Below, one piece after another: positions 37,063 through 46,501 of a stretch of 64,000 bases of DNA. Source of the DNA: Streptomyces sp. TRM68416 (GTDB lineage Bacteria > Actinomycetota > Actinomycetes > Streptomycetales > Streptomycetaceae); NCBI RefSeq assembly GCF_014596915.1, contig NZ_JACVWU010000024.1, forward strand, positions 62,001 to 126,000, written 5' to 3'. The notes under the pieces were generated by a model that ran no database searches, was not told the origin of the DNA, and saw only the letters and a program-made list of their open reading frames with translations. Both the position numbers and the translations under genes were made by a program. Numbering within the stretch: position 1 is the stretch's first letter; the number at the start of each line of letters is the position of its first letter.

Positions 37063-38196
37063 GCCGGCGCTGACGACGTCCTTGGCCTCGCCCGTCGCCG
37101 TGCCCTTCGTGGCCGACTTCGGGATCGCCTCGTCGTTCTTCAGGGCCGTCCAGACCTGCTCGGCCTGCTGCTCGGCGACGATGACGCGGTTGGGGTTGGC
37201 GGGGTCGTACCGGACCGGCATCGTGATCATCTTCATGTTCTTGGCGTCGATGCCCTTGAGCCCGTTCGCGAACGACATCAGGGACTGCACCGAGTCGAGG
37301 TCGGAGTCGGTCGTGAGGGCGTTGGTGGCGGCGTCGGCGAGGTCGAAGAGCTTCTTGGGGTTGCCGAACAGGTCGACGTCCTTGACCTGGTTGATCAGCG
37401 CCTTCATGAAGGCCTGCTGGAGCTGGATCCGACCGAGGTCGGAGCCGTCGCCGACGCCGTGCCGGGTGCGGACCAGGCCGAGGGCCTGCTCGCCGTTCAA
37501 CCGGTGGGTGCCGGCCTTGAGGTTCAGATGGCTGTCGGGGTCGCTGATGTCCTCGGTGGTGGTGACCTCGACGCCGCCGAGTTCGTCGACGAGCTTCTGG
37601 AATCCGCTGAAGTCGACCTCCAGGTAGTGGTCCATGCGGATGCCGGTGAGCGACTCGACGGTCTTGACCGCGCAGGCGGCGCCGCCGGTGGTGTACGCCG
37701 AGTTGAACATCACGCCGGAGGCGGCGGCGTGGGTCTTGCCGTCGGTGTCGGTGCACTCCGGGCGGTCGATGAGGGTGTCGCGCGGGATGGAGACCACGCT
37801 GGCCTTCTTGCGGCCCTCGTAGAGGTGCACGACCATCGCGGTGTCCGAGCGGGCGCTGCCGTCGTCGGTGCCGCCGCCGAGCTTCCGGTTGGAGCCGGAG
37901 CGGGTGTCGGAGCCGAGGACGAGGATGTTCTCCGAGCCGTTGTCGACCTTGTCGGGCCGTTCGGTGCCGAGGGCCTGGTTGATGTCGACGCTGTTGATGT
38001 TGCCGTTGAGCTTGAAGTACAGGTAACCGGCTCCGGTGCCGCCCAGGACGACGATCCCGGCGGCGGTCCAGGCCATGACCAGCAGGCCCTTGCGCTTGGC
38101 TCGGGGCTTGCGGCGGCGGCCCTTGGCGCGGTGGCGCGGGCCGTTGGTGCCGTCCTCGTCCGGTATGCCGGGCTCCGGCGTGCTCTCGGCGGTCAT
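37060..38196 (-). CDS. LytR-CpsA-Psr (LCP) family cell-wall glycopolymer ligase
   Basis: A 378-aa protein with a basic cytoplasmic N-terminus (RAKGRRRKPRAKRKG), one transmembrane helix (residues about 38-60) and an extracellular LCP domain. Conserved Arg/Asp positions lie in LVLGSDTR, RSDTAMVVHL, SIPRDTL and RTRHGVGDGSDLGR. LCP enzymes attach undecaprenyl-linked polymers to peptidoglycan. Its TAG stop falls inside the terminal repeat of the MITE-like element, so the C-terminal end may have been altered by the insertion. Confidence 0.92.
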   Translation of the reverse strand: MTAESTPEPGIPDEDGTNGPRHRAKGRRRKPRAKRKGLLVMAWTAAGIVVLGGTGAGYLYFKLNGNINSVDINQALGTERPDKVDNGSENILVLGSDTRSGSNRKLGGGTDDGSARSDTAMVVHLYEGRKKASVVSIPRDTLIDRPECTDTDGKTHAAASGVMFNSAYTTGGAACAVKTVESLTGIRMDHYLEVDFSGFQKLVDELGGVEVTTTEDISDPDSHLNLKAGTHRLNGEQALGLVRTRHGVGDGSDLGRIQLQQAFMKALINQVKDVDLFGNPKKLFDLADAATNALTTDSDLDSVQSLMSFANGLKGIDAKNMKMITMPVRYDPANPNRVIVAEQQAEQVWTALKNDEAIPKSATKGTATGEAKDVVSAG

Positions 38197-38321
38197 GTGC
38201 TCCTCGGTTCTCGTCCCGGTCGGTTACCCCCTGCTTTCAGGGCCAGGCGTGGCAATTCATGTCGTATCGCCCATGGTCACTCCATCTGGTCAGACGGGGA
38301 AACCGGGGACAGGGTTGCACA

Positions 38322-38362
38322 ACGCTCTGTGCCCACCGCCGGGGACGGTGGGCACAGAGCGT
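38322..38362 (-). terminator. Terminator after the secreted protease gene
   Basis: A perfect 17-bp stem (ACGCTCTGTGCCCACCG with its complement at 38346-38362) has a 7-base loop and lies 39 bases past the protease stop. Confidence 0.88.
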
Positions 38363-38400
38363 AGTTGCCGAGCTGGTGAGTACCGCGTTCACCTGGGGAT

Positions 38401-40176
38401 TCAGGCCCAGATGTCGTACTGCTGGTAGCCGGTTCCGACGGAGATCCTTGTGGCGAAGATCTCGCTGGTGGCCTTGCCGGTGCCCTTGTACAGGTAGAGC
38501 GTGCCGCCGGGCGTACGGGCCAGGAGGTCGGCCTTGCCGTCGCCAGTGACGTCGCCGACCGCGGCGAGCTTGTTGTACGTGGTCCTGCTCCACGTACGCA
38601 CCTTGACCCGCGGGGAGAACGGGGACGAGGCGGAGCCCTTGCCCTTGTACAGGTAGACGGAGCCGTTGCTGCGGTTGCGTGCGATCAGGTCCGTCTTTCC
38701 GTCGCCGTTGAAGTCGCCGTGCCCGACCACGAAGTCGTACTGGTTCCAGCCCGTGCCGGTGCCGACCTGTACGCGGCCGGAGAAGGAGCCGGTGCCGGTG
38801 CCCTTGTAGATCCACAGCCGGCCGGCGGAGTCCACGCACAGCAGGTCGGGCAGGTAGTCGCCGGTGACGTCACCGGGCGCGACGATGCGGGTGCGGCTCT
38901 TCCAGCCGTCGCGGAGCTTGGTCGTCGCCCAGGAGCCGCTGGCGGGCACCCAGTGCATCCAGAACACGTCGCCGTCGGAGCTGCGCCGGGCGATGAGGTC
39001 CTGGTAGCCGTCGCGGTTGAAGTCGCTCTGCAGGACGAGGTTGAAGGCGCCCCAGTTGCCCCAGGACTGGCGGGCGCCGAAGGAGGTGCCCTTGGAGTCC
39101 TTCCCGTAGCCGGTCTTGGTGGAGGCGTTGCGCACCCACAGGTCGGCCCGGTGGTCGCCGCTCAGGTTGGTGTCGTCGATGCGCGGGTAGACCGTGCCGA
39201 CGTACGTCTTCACCTTGCTGAACACGCTGTACGCGCCCTTGGCCACGCAGTCCCGCACGCCCCAGGAGACGACGCCCACGACGCGGTTGTTGACGACGAG
39301 CGGGCCACCGGAGTCGCCGTTGCAGGCGGTGGTGGTGCCGGCGTCGGTGCCGGTGGCGGGGGTGCCCGCGCAGACCATGTGGCCCTTGACGAAGTCGGCG
39401 CCGTAGTAGCCGGCGCAGGTGGCGTCGGACTGGATCGGCAGCGTGGCCGTCTTCAGGGTCGTGGAGACGTTCTGGTTGGTGGAGGTGGTGCGGCCCCAGC
39501 CGTAGACCTTGGCCTGGGTCCCGGCGGCGTACGGAGTGGTCGCGGTCGACGTCGTCATACGGATCGGGGTGGCCTTGACCGGGTTGGCCAGGGTGAGCAC
39601 CGCGATGTCGTTGTCGATGGTCCGCGAGCTGTAGGACGGGTGGGTCCACTGGCGGTGGACGGCGCTGGCGGTGCCGCCGTGCAGGTCGCCGTCGTAGAGC
39701 TGCGCGGTGCCGGTGACGACACCGCCGTTGGCGCTCCAGTCGTAGCCCTTGACGCAGTGCGCCGCGGTGAGGATCTTCGTCGGCGCCACGACCGCGCCGC
39801 CGCAGAAGAAGCCGAAGTCGTTGACCTCGTCGTAGTACCAGAGCTGGGCCATCCACGGGGCGCTGGTGATGCCGGTGGTGCTGCCGCCGATGATCTTCGC
39901 GTCGACGCCGGATCCGCTGCTGTACGAGGACTTGTCAGCCGTGGCGCCGGGAGCGTCGTCGGAGGCGGCGGCCTTCGTCATACGCGCCTCCAGCTCGGCG
40001 AGCGAGGCAGAGGCGGCGCCCGTCAGGGCCGGCGGGCTGGGCTCGGCGGACGCGGCGCCCGCGGACGAGGTCAGCAGCGCGGCGGCGACGGCCGCGGCGA
40101 CGCCGGCGGCGGCGACGGGCAGGGCGATCCGTATACGGCGTCTGTGACGGCCGTTGCCGGACGTGGGCGTGGGCAA
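38401..40176 (-). CDS. Secreted trypsin-like serine protease with FG-GAP/VCBS repeats
   Basis: A 591-aa exported protein. A basic N-region (RHRRRIRIALP) and a hydrophobic core ending SAGAASA form the signal peptide. The peptidase S1 domain has IIGG, the catalytic His in LTAAHC, Asp in DNDIAVL and Ser in CNGDSGGPL. The C-terminal 250 residues carry FG-GAP-type repeats with Ca-binding-like DFNRDGYQDL, DVTGDYLPDLL, DFNGDGKTDLI and DVTGDGKADLL. The TTG at 40176 has GGGGGGA upstream and is the best start. The propeller-like domain probably mediates binding. Confidence 0.9.
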   Translation of the reverse strand: MPTPTSGNGRHRRRIRIALPVAAAGVAAAVAAALLTSSAGAASAEPSPPALTGAASASLAELEARMTKAAASDDAPGATADKSSYSSGSGVDAKIIGGSTTGITSAPWMAQLWYYDEVNDFGFFCGGAVVAPTKILTAAHCVKGYDWSANGGVVTGTAQLYDGDLHGGTASAVHRQWTHPSYSSRTIDNDIAVLTLANPVKATPIRMTTSTATTPYAAGTQAKVYGWGRTTSTNQNVSTTLKTATLPIQSDATCAGYYGADFVKGHMVCAGTPATGTDAGTTTACNGDSGGPLVVNNRVVGVVSWGVRDCVAKGAYSVFSKVKTYVGTVYPRIDDTNLSGDHRADLWVRNASTKTGYGKDSKGTSFGARQSWGNWGAFNLVLQSDFNRDGYQDLIARRSSDGDVFWMHWVPASGSWATTKLRDGWKSRTRIVAPGDVTGDYLPDLLCVDSAGRLWIYKGTGTGSFSGRVQVGTGTGWNQYDFVVGHGDFNGDGKTDLIARNRSNGSVYLYKGKGSASSPFSPRVKVRTWSRTTYNKLAAVGDVTGDGKADLLARTPGGTLYLYKGTGKATSEIFATRISVGTGYQQYDIWA

Positions 40177-40238
40177 GGAAGTCCCCCCAGGGGTGCATGA
40201 GTTGGATGGGCGCACTGCGCCCACCTCTCTCTGCGCCG

Positions 40239-40279
40239 AAAGGCCGCTTCCCGTCACACGGTGACGGGAAGCGGCCTTT
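40239..40279 (-). terminator. Terminator after rho
   Basis: A perfect 19-bp stem (AAAGGCCGCTTCCCGTCAC with its complement at 40261-40279) has a 3-base loop and lies 22 bases after the rho stop. Confidence 0.92.
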
Positions 40280-40301
40280 TGAGGAGTCGTCCGGCGGTCG
40301 G

Positions 40302-42302
40302 TCAGTCGCCGTTGCCCGGAGTCGGCGTCGTCTTCTGGATCTGCATCAGGAACTCGACGTTCGACTTCGTCTGCTTCATCTTGTCGAGGAGCAGCTCGAT
40401 GGCCTGCTGCTGGTCGAGCGCGTGCAGCACCCGGCGCAGCTTCCAGACGACCGCCAGCTCCTCGTTGCCGAGCAGGATCTCTTCCTTGCGGGTGCCGGAC
40501 GCGTCGACGTCCACCGCCGGGAAGATGCGCTTGTCGGCGAGCTTCCGGTCGAGCTTGAGCTCCATGTTGCCGGTGCCCTTGAACTCCTCGAAGATCACCT
40601 CGTCCATGCGGGACCCGGTGTCCACCAGGGCGGTGGCGAGGATGGTCAGCGAGCCGCCGTCCTCGATGTTGCGGGCCGCACCGAAGAAGCGCTTCGGCGG
40701 GTACAGGGCGGTCGAGTCGACACCACCGGACAGGATGCGGCCGGAGGCCGGGGCGGCCAGGTTGTAGGCGCGGCCCAGACGCGTGATCGAGTCGAGCAGC
40801 ACGACGACGTCGTGGCCCAGCTCCACCAGCCGCTTGGCGCGCTCGATGGCGAGCTCGGCGACCGTGGTGTGGTCCTCGGCCGGGCGGTCGAAGGTCGAGG
40901 AGATGACCTCGCCCTTGACCGACCGCTGCATGTCGGTGACCTCTTCCGGACGCTCGTCGACCAGGACGACCATCAGGTGGCACTCGGGGTTGTTGTGCGT
41001 GATCGCGTTGGCGATCGCCTGCATGATCATGGTCTTGCCGGTCTTCGGCGGGGCCACGATCAGACCGCGCTGCCCCTTACCGATCGGCGACACCAGGTCG
41101 ATGATGCGGGTGGTGAGCACGCCCGGGTCCGTCTCCAGGCGGAGGCGGTCCTGCGGGTAGAGCGGGGTGAGCTTGTTGAACTCCGGGCGGCCGCGGCCGT
41201 GTTCGGGCGCCATGCCGTTGACGGAGTCGAGGCGGACCAGCGCGTTGAACTTCTCGCGGCGCTCGCCTTCCTTCGGCTGGCGCACGGCACCGGTGATGTG
41301 GTCGCCCTTGCGCAGGCCGTTCTTGCGGACCTGGGCGAGGGAGACGTACACGTCGTTCGGCCCCGGCAGGTAGCCGGACGTACGGATGAAGGCGTAGTTG
41401 TCGAGGATGTCGAGGATGCCCGCGACCGGGATCAGGACATCGTCCTCGGCGATCTGCGGCTCGCTGGCGATGTCGTCGCGGCCACGGCGGCCACGGCGGT
41501 CCCGGTAGCGCCCCCGACGGCCACGGCGGCCGCCCTCGAAATCGTCCCCGTCCTCGTCGGCCCGCTGCTGGCCACGGTCCTGACGGCCGCCGCCCTGCTG
41601 CTGGTTCTGCTGCTGGCCGCGCTGGCCGCCCTGCTGGTCGTCGCCCTTGCGGCGGTCACCACGGTCACCACGGTCACCGCGGTCACCGCGGTCACGGTCC
41701 CGGCCGCGCTCGCGGCGGTCACGACGGCGGCCCTCGCCACCCTCACCGGCTTCGCCCTTGGCCTCGCCCTGCGCGGGCGTCTCGGCCTTCGGCTCGCTCT
41801 TGGCCTCGGCGGCGACCGTCTCCGGGGCGGCGGCCGCGGGGGCGCCGGCCTCGGCGGTCGCGCGGCGGCGACGGCGCTCGGCGGGGGCGTCGTCGGAGGC
41901 GGGCTGGCCGGGAATCTCGATCTGCTGCTGGGCCGCGGCCTTCTCGGCGGGGGCCTTCTCCGCCTTCTTGGCGGGGGCGTCCTCGCCCGTGCGGGCCTTG
42001 GAGGTGGCCCGGCGCTTCGGCTTGGTCTCGGTGGCGGCCTCGCCCTTGGTGGGGGCCGCGGCACCTCCCCCGGCCTGCGCCTCCTTGATGACCTCGATCA
42101 GCTGGCTCTTGCGCATACGCGCGGTGCCCCTGATGCCGAGGCCGGATGCGACCTGCTGCAGCTCGGCCAGCACCATGCCCTCGAGGCCGGTACCGCGGCG
42201 CCGCCGGGAGCCGGCACCGGTGGCAGGCGCGGAGGCGTCCGTGGCGGGCGCGGCAGCGGTCTCCTCGACACGTGCGCCCATCAGATCGGTGGTGTCGCTC
42301 AC
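40302..42302 (-). CDS. rho: Transcription termination factor Rho with long actinobacterial insertion
   Basis: A 666-aa Rho. An N-terminal Rho_N helix pair (GLEGMVLAELQQVASGLGIRGTARMRKSQLIEVIKE) is followed by a roughly 250-residue low-complexity insert rich in Arg, Asp, Gly and Gln (runs of RGDRGDRGDR and QQNQQQGG). The RNA-binding cold-shock fold and the ATPase come next with GLIVAPPKTGKTMIMQ and VVLVDERPEEVTDM. The GTG at 42302 follows GGAAGGA. The insert, typical of high-GC Gram-positives, adds RNA affinity. The gene is monocistronic between its leader and a strong terminator. Confidence 0.97.
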   Translation of the reverse strand: MSDTTDLMGARVEETAAAPATDASAPATGAGSRRRRGTGLEGMVLAELQQVASGLGIRGTARMRKSQLIEVIKEAQAGGGAAAPTKGEAATETKPKRRATSKARTGEDAPAKKAEKAPAEKAAAQQQIEIPGQPASDDAPAERRRRRATAEAGAPAAAAPETVAAEAKSEPKAETPAQGEAKGEAGEGGEGRRRDRRERGRDRDRGDRGDRGDRGDRRKGDDQQGGQRGQQQNQQQGGGRQDRGQQRADEDGDDFEGGRRGRRGRYRDRRGRRGRDDIASEPQIAEDDVLIPVAGILDILDNYAFIRTSGYLPGPNDVYVSLAQVRKNGLRKGDHITGAVRQPKEGERREKFNALVRLDSVNGMAPEHGRGRPEFNKLTPLYPQDRLRLETDPGVLTTRIIDLVSPIGKGQRGLIVAPPKTGKTMIMQAIANAITHNNPECHLMVVLVDERPEEVTDMQRSVKGEVISSTFDRPAEDHTTVAELAIERAKRLVELGHDVVVLLDSITRLGRAYNLAAPASGRILSGGVDSTALYPPKRFFGAARNIEDGGSLTILATALVDTGSRMDEVIFEEFKGTGNMELKLDRKLADKRIFPAVDVDASGTRKEEILLGNEELAVVWKLRRVLHALDQQQAIELLLDKMKQTKSNVEFLMQIQKTTPTPGNGD

Positions 42303-42707
42303 GAAGGGTCCTTCCCTGGAGCGGACGTCGGCCTGTCTGGCTCGGCGACCGGTTGTGCTGTCCGGCTTCGGTCCTCGTCGTGGACCGTGCCGGGGCGGTG
42401 GTCCGCCAAAGCGGCGGAGGAAATATCGGTGATGGCGCTTCCCACAGCCGTGACATCGGATGTCCGTGTCACGTGGCTTGGTCACACCGGTTCCGGAGCG
42501 TGCCCGGCGAGTCGCTCAGTGCCCGCGTACGAGGTACTGCCCGCGTACGTCGTACGGAACACAGTGCGGCTTGGGAGGCTCCCGGAAGAATGTCTGTCCC
42601 GGACGGGGACACGAAGCACCTCGCCATGGTGGGGTCGGGTGCAGACTTGAGATTAACACTACCGGATCCAACAAACATTCCCCCTCTCGTAATCCGGCAA
42701 CCGTGTG
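42303..42707 (-). promoter_or_regulatory. 405-bp leader/promoter region of rho
   Basis: No gene is visible between thrB and rho. An AT-rich island at about 42645-42695 is the likeliest promoter location for rho, leaving a leader of more than 300 bases. Long rho leaders are the site of autoregulation in other bacteria. No clear hairpin-plus-T-run is present. Confidence 0.45.
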
Positions 42708-43625
42708 TCAGGGCGCAAGCGGCAGCACGCTCGCTCCCCGGGCGTCGAGCCGGAGCCGGTTGGCGGCCCAGCCCTCGCCTGCCAGATGGGCGGTCTTGTC
42801 GGCGCTGCCCTCGTCGACCAGCGCCAGCACGGTGGGTCCCGCGCCCGAGATGACCGCCGGGACTCCGTCGGCCCGCAGCCGCTCCACCAGTGCGGCGCTC
42901 TCCGGCATGGCCGGGGCGCGGTACTCCTGGTGCAGCCGGTCCTCGGTGGCGGGCAGCAGCAGCTCGGGGTTGCGGGTGAGGGCCTCGACGAGCAGTGCGG
43001 CACGGCCCGCGTTGGCGGCGGCGTCGACGTGCGGCACGGTACGCGGGAGCAGTCCGCGCGCGGTCTCGGTGAGGAGCGGCTTTCCGGGCACGAAAACCAC
43101 TGGAACGATGGAATCCGCGGGCTCCAGCCTGATCGCCCGGGCGGCGCCGGCCTCCATCCAGGCGATCGTGAAACCGCCGAGCAGGCACGGGGCGACGTTG
43201 TCGGGGTGGCCCTCGATCTCGGTGGCCAGTTCCAGCAGGGCGGCGTCGTCGAGCTTGGACTCGCCGCCTATGGTCACGGCACGCGCGGCGACGATGCCCG
43301 CGCAGATGGCGGCCGAGGAGGAGCCGAGGCCGCGGCCGTGCGGGATGCGGTTGGCGCAGACGATCTCCAGCCCGCGCGGCTGGCCGCCCAGCAGGTCGAA
43401 GGCGGTGCGCAGGGAACGGACGAGGAGGTGCTTCTCGTCCCGCGGGAGGGTCTCGCTGCCCTCGCCCGCGATGTCGATGTGCAGCCCGGAGTCGGCCACC
43501 CGGACGACGACGTCGTCGTAGAGCCCCAGCGACAGGCCGAGGGAGTCGAAGCCCGGGCCGAGGTTGGCGCTGGTGGCGGGGACGCGCACCCGTACGGCGG
43601 CGGCGCGGAAGGCGGGACCGGCCAT
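42708..43625 (-). CDS. thrB: Homoserine kinase
   Basis: A 305-aa GHMP kinase with RVRVPATSANLGPGFDSLG, the ATP-binding IPHGRGLGSSSAAICAG and the C-terminal ISGAGPTVLAL. It phosphorylates homoserine for threonine synthesis. I chose the ATG at 43625 (MAGPAFRAAAVRVRV). It follows thrC on the same strand, but a repeat-filled 348-base gap intervenes. Confidence 0.96.
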   Translation of the reverse strand: MAGPAFRAAAVRVRVPATSANLGPGFDSLGLSLGLYDDVVVRVADSGLHIDIAGEGSETLPRDEKHLLVRSLRTAFDLLGGQPRGLEIVCANRIPHGRGLGSSSAAICAGIVAARAVTIGGESKLDDAALLELATEIEGHPDNVAPCLLGGFTIAWMEAGAARAIRLEPADSIVPVVFVPGKPLLTETARGLLPRTVPHVDAAANAGRAALLVEALTRNPELLLPATEDRLHQEYRAPAMPESAALVERLRADGVPAVISGAGPTVLALVDEGSADKTAHLAGEGWAANRLRLDARGASVLPLAP

Positions 43626-43839
43626 CTCTCGATGACTCTCCTTGAGCTGCGTGATGGTCGAAGACATTCGATACGTACGTGGAGACCCTCGGGCCGTGGA
43701 GACGGCGCGGCGCCCCACCGGATGCGAAGGCATATGCGGCGGGCGGGTTCAGTACAGCCTATCGAAGGAAGGTTCTGTGGCGACATAGGGCGCACAGGAG
43801 GCGCACGATGCGTGTCGCAAGCCCCCTGTGCACCCCCTA

Positions 43840-43963
43840 TGCCGCCGTTTGTACAGCGCCTGTGCCGCCGTTTCTACGGCTGCCTGTGCGCTGGCGTTTG
43901 TACGGCTGCCTGTGCCGCCGTTTGTTTACGGCTGCTGGTGCCGCCGTTTGTACGGCTGCTGGT
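43840..43963. repeat. Tandem repeat, about five 24-26-bp units, between thrC and thrB
   Basis: The unit is close to GCCGCCGTTTGTACGGCTGCCTGT. Units start near 43840, 43864, 43888, 43914 and 43940 with small substitutions and one 2-base insertion. Each unit contains GCCGTTTGTACGGC, a small inverted repeat, so the transcript could form a row of short hairpins. Confidence 0.8.
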
Positions 43964-43973
43964 GGCGCTGTGG

Positions 43974-45032
43974 TCAGGCCAGCCCGAGTCGCTCGGCCGC
44001 CGTCGCCGCGTCGACCGGGACGGTGACGGGCTGCGGGGCGCCCGCGACGGCCCAGTCGGGGTCCTTCAGACCGTTGCCGGTGACGGTGCACACGATGCGC
44101 TGGCCCGGGTCGACCTTGCCCTGCTCGGCGGCCTTGAGCAGGCCCGCGACGGACGCGGCCGACGCAGGCTCCACGAAGACGCCCTCCTGCGAGGCCAACA
44201 GCCGGTAGGCGCGCAGGATCTCACGGTCCGTCACCTCGTCGATGAGGCCGCCGGACTCGTCCCGGGCCGCCAGCGCGTACTGCCAGGAGGCGGGGTTGCC
44301 GATACGGATGGCGGTGGCGATGGTCGACGGGTCCTTGACAACCTCGCCGCGCACGATCGGGGCACTGCCGGAGGCCTGGAAACCCCACATGCGGGGGGTC
44401 CGCTTCGAGACACCGTCGGCGGCGTACTCCCTGTAGCCCTTCCAGTACGCGGTGATGTTGCCCGCGTTGCCCACCGGCAGGACGTGGATGTCGGGGGCGT
44501 CCCCGAGCATGTCCACGATCTCGAACGCGGCCGTCTTCTGACCCTCGATACGCACCGGATTGACCGAATTGACCAGCGCCACGGGGTAGTTGTCGCTCAG
44601 CGCGCGGGCCAGCGTGAGGCAGTCGTCGAAGTTGCCGTCGACCTGGAGGATCTTCGCGCCGTGCACGAGGGCCTGGCCCATCTTGCCCAGCGCGATCTTC
44701 CCCTGCGGCACGAGAACGGCCGAAACCATTCCCGCGCGCACCGCGTACGCGGCGGCCGAGGCCGAGGTGTTGCCGGTGGAGGCGCAGATGACCGCCTTCG
44801 CGCCCTCCTCCTTGGCCCGCGTGATGGCCATGGTCATGCCGCGGTCCTTGAAGGACCCCGTCGGGTTCGCGCCCTCCACCTTCAGGTGGACCTCGCAGCC
44901 CGTGCGCTCGGAGAGCACCTGCGCGGGCACGAGGGGCGTGCCGCCCTCGCGGAGCGTCACGACCGGCGTGGTGTCGGATACCGGAAGCCGGTCCCGGTAC
45001 TCCTCGATGATTCCGCGCCACTGGTGGGTCAT
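43974..45032 (-). CDS. thrC: Threonine synthase
   Basis: A 352-aa PLP enzyme of the short class. The PLP lysine is in GANPTGSFKDRGMTMA, and ICASTGNTSASAAAYA and PVGNAGNITAYWKGY bind the cofactor. It converts phosphohomoserine to threonine. It lies 6 bases after hom, so the two are one operon. Confidence 0.97.
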   Translation of the reverse strand: MTHQWRGIIEEYRDRLPVSDTTPVVTLREGGTPLVPAQVLSERTGCEVHLKVEGANPTGSFKDRGMTMAITRAKEEGAKAVICASTGNTSASAAAYAVRAGMVSAVLVPQGKIALGKMGQALVHGAKILQVDGNFDDCLTLARALSDNYPVALVNSVNPVRIEGQKTAAFEIVDMLGDAPDIHVLPVGNAGNITAYWKGYREYAADGVSKRTPRMWGFQASGSAPIVRGEVVKDPSTIATAIRIGNPASWQYALAARDESGGLIDEVTDREILRAYRLLASQEGVFVEPASAASVAGLLKAAEQGKVDPGQRIVCTVTGNGLKDPDWAVAGAPQPVTVPVDAATAAERLGLA

Positions 45033-45038
45033 TGCTGG

Positions 45039-46331
45039 TTACTCTCCTTCAACCCGCATGATGCTGGCGACACCGCGCACGGTGTCGAGCTTGCGCAACG
45101 CCTCGACGGTCCCGCTCAGGGCGGCGTCGGACGCACGGTGGGTCACGACGACGAGGGAGGCCTCGCCGTCCTTGCCCTGCTGGCGAACCGTATCGATCGA
45201 GACACCGTGCTCGGCGAAGACGGTCGCGACCTGGGCGAGAACACCCGGTTTGTCGGCGACGTCGAGGCTGATGTGATAGCGCGTGACGACGTCGCCCATG
45301 GGGGATACGGGCAGGGCCGCGTACGCGGACTCGCCGGGTCCGGTGGCACCGGCGAGGCGGTTGCGGCAGACGGCGACGAGGTCGCCGAGGACGGCGGAGG
45401 CGGTGGGCGAACCGCCGGCGCCGGGGCCGTAGAACATGAGCTGGCCGGCCGCGTCGGACTCGACGAAGACGGCGTTGTACGCGCCGCGCACGGAGGCCAG
45501 CGGGTGGCTGAGCGGGATCATCGCGGGGTGCACGCGCGCGGTGACCGAGCCGCCGTCCTCGGCCCGCTCACAGATGGCGAGCAGCTTGATGGTGCAGCCC
45601 ATCTCCTTCGCGGAGGCGAAGTCGGCGGCCGTCACCTCGGTCATGCCCTCGCGGTAGACGTCGTCGAGGCGCACGCGCGTGTGGAAGGCGATGCCGGCGA
45701 GGATGGCGGCCTTGGCGGCGGCGTCGAAGCCCTCGACGTCGGCGGTCGGGTCGGCCTCGGCGTACCCCAGGGCGGTGGCCTCGTCGAGGGCCTCCTGGTA
45801 GCCCGCGCCCGTGGAGTCCATCTTGTCGAGGATGAAGTTGGTGGTGCCGTTGACGATGCCCATCACCCGGTTGATCTTGTCGCCGGCGAGGGACTCGCGC
45901 AGCGGCCGGATCAGCGGGATGGCACCGGCGACGGCGGCCTCGTAGTACAGGTCCTTGCCGTGCTCCCCGGCGGCGGCGTGCAGGGCGGCGCCGTCCTGGG
46001 CGAGGAGCGCCTTGTTCGCCGAGACCACGGAGGCGCCGTGCTCGAAGGCGGTGGTGATGAGGCTGCGCGCGGGCTCGATCCCGCCGATGACCTCGACCAC
46101 TACGTCGATGTCGCCCCGTTTCACCAGGGCGGTGGCGTCGGTGGTGACGAGGTTCGGGTCGATGCCTTCGCGCACCTTGGAGGGGCGCCGCACGGCCACT
46201 CCCGCGAGCTCCACCGGGGCGCCGATCCGGGCGGCGAGGTCGTCGGCGTGCGTCGTCATGATGCGCGCCACCTCTGAGCCGACCACTCCACAGCCCAGCA
46301 GCGCCACCTTCAGCGGACGCGTACGCATCAT
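45039..46331 (-). CDS. hom: Homoserine dehydrogenase
   Basis: A 430-aa protein with the NAD(P) motif KVALLGCGVVGSEVARI, the catalytic core GIVNGTTNFILDKM and YAEADPTADVEGFDAAAKAAILA, and a C-terminal ACT domain (ISLDVADKPGVLAQVATVFAEHGVSID) for threonine feedback control. Tandem ATGs at 46331 and 46328 are both possible starts; GAGGT lies 3-7 bases upstream. Confidence 0.97.
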   Translation of the reverse strand: MMRTRPLKVALLGCGVVGSEVARIMTTHADDLAARIGAPVELAGVAVRRPSKVREGIDPNLVTTDATALVKRGDIDVVVEVIGGIEPARSLITTAFEHGASVVSANKALLAQDGAALHAAAGEHGKDLYYEAAVAGAIPLIRPLRESLAGDKINRVMGIVNGTTNFILDKMDSTGAGYQEALDEATALGYAEADPTADVEGFDAAAKAAILAGIAFHTRVRLDDVYREGMTEVTAADFASAKEMGCTIKLLAICERAEDGGSVTARVHPAMIPLSHPLASVRGAYNAVFVESDAAGQLMFYGPGAGGSPTASAVLGDLVAVCRNRLAGATGPGESAYAALPVSPMGDVVTRYHISLDVADKPGVLAQVATVFAEHGVSIDTVRQQGKDGEASLVVVTHRASDAALSGTVEALRKLDTVRGVASIMRVEGE

Positions 46332-46501
46332 CCGACCTCGTTTCCTTCTCACCGTCGACGGTTGTTCTACGGTTGGACCAGTCTCACTCACCGGACCGGA
46401 GTTTCTATCCCTGGTCCGGATCGTGAGACGACTATTTCATTATTCCGGCGGCCGCAGACAGGAGATCTTGCGCCCGCCCGGCCGGGGCTCCCCCGCCCCC
46501 C

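Noticed and set aside
42705..46277. 1190-aa plus-strand frame
   Set aside because: Mirror of thrB, thrC and hom, whose products are unmistakable.
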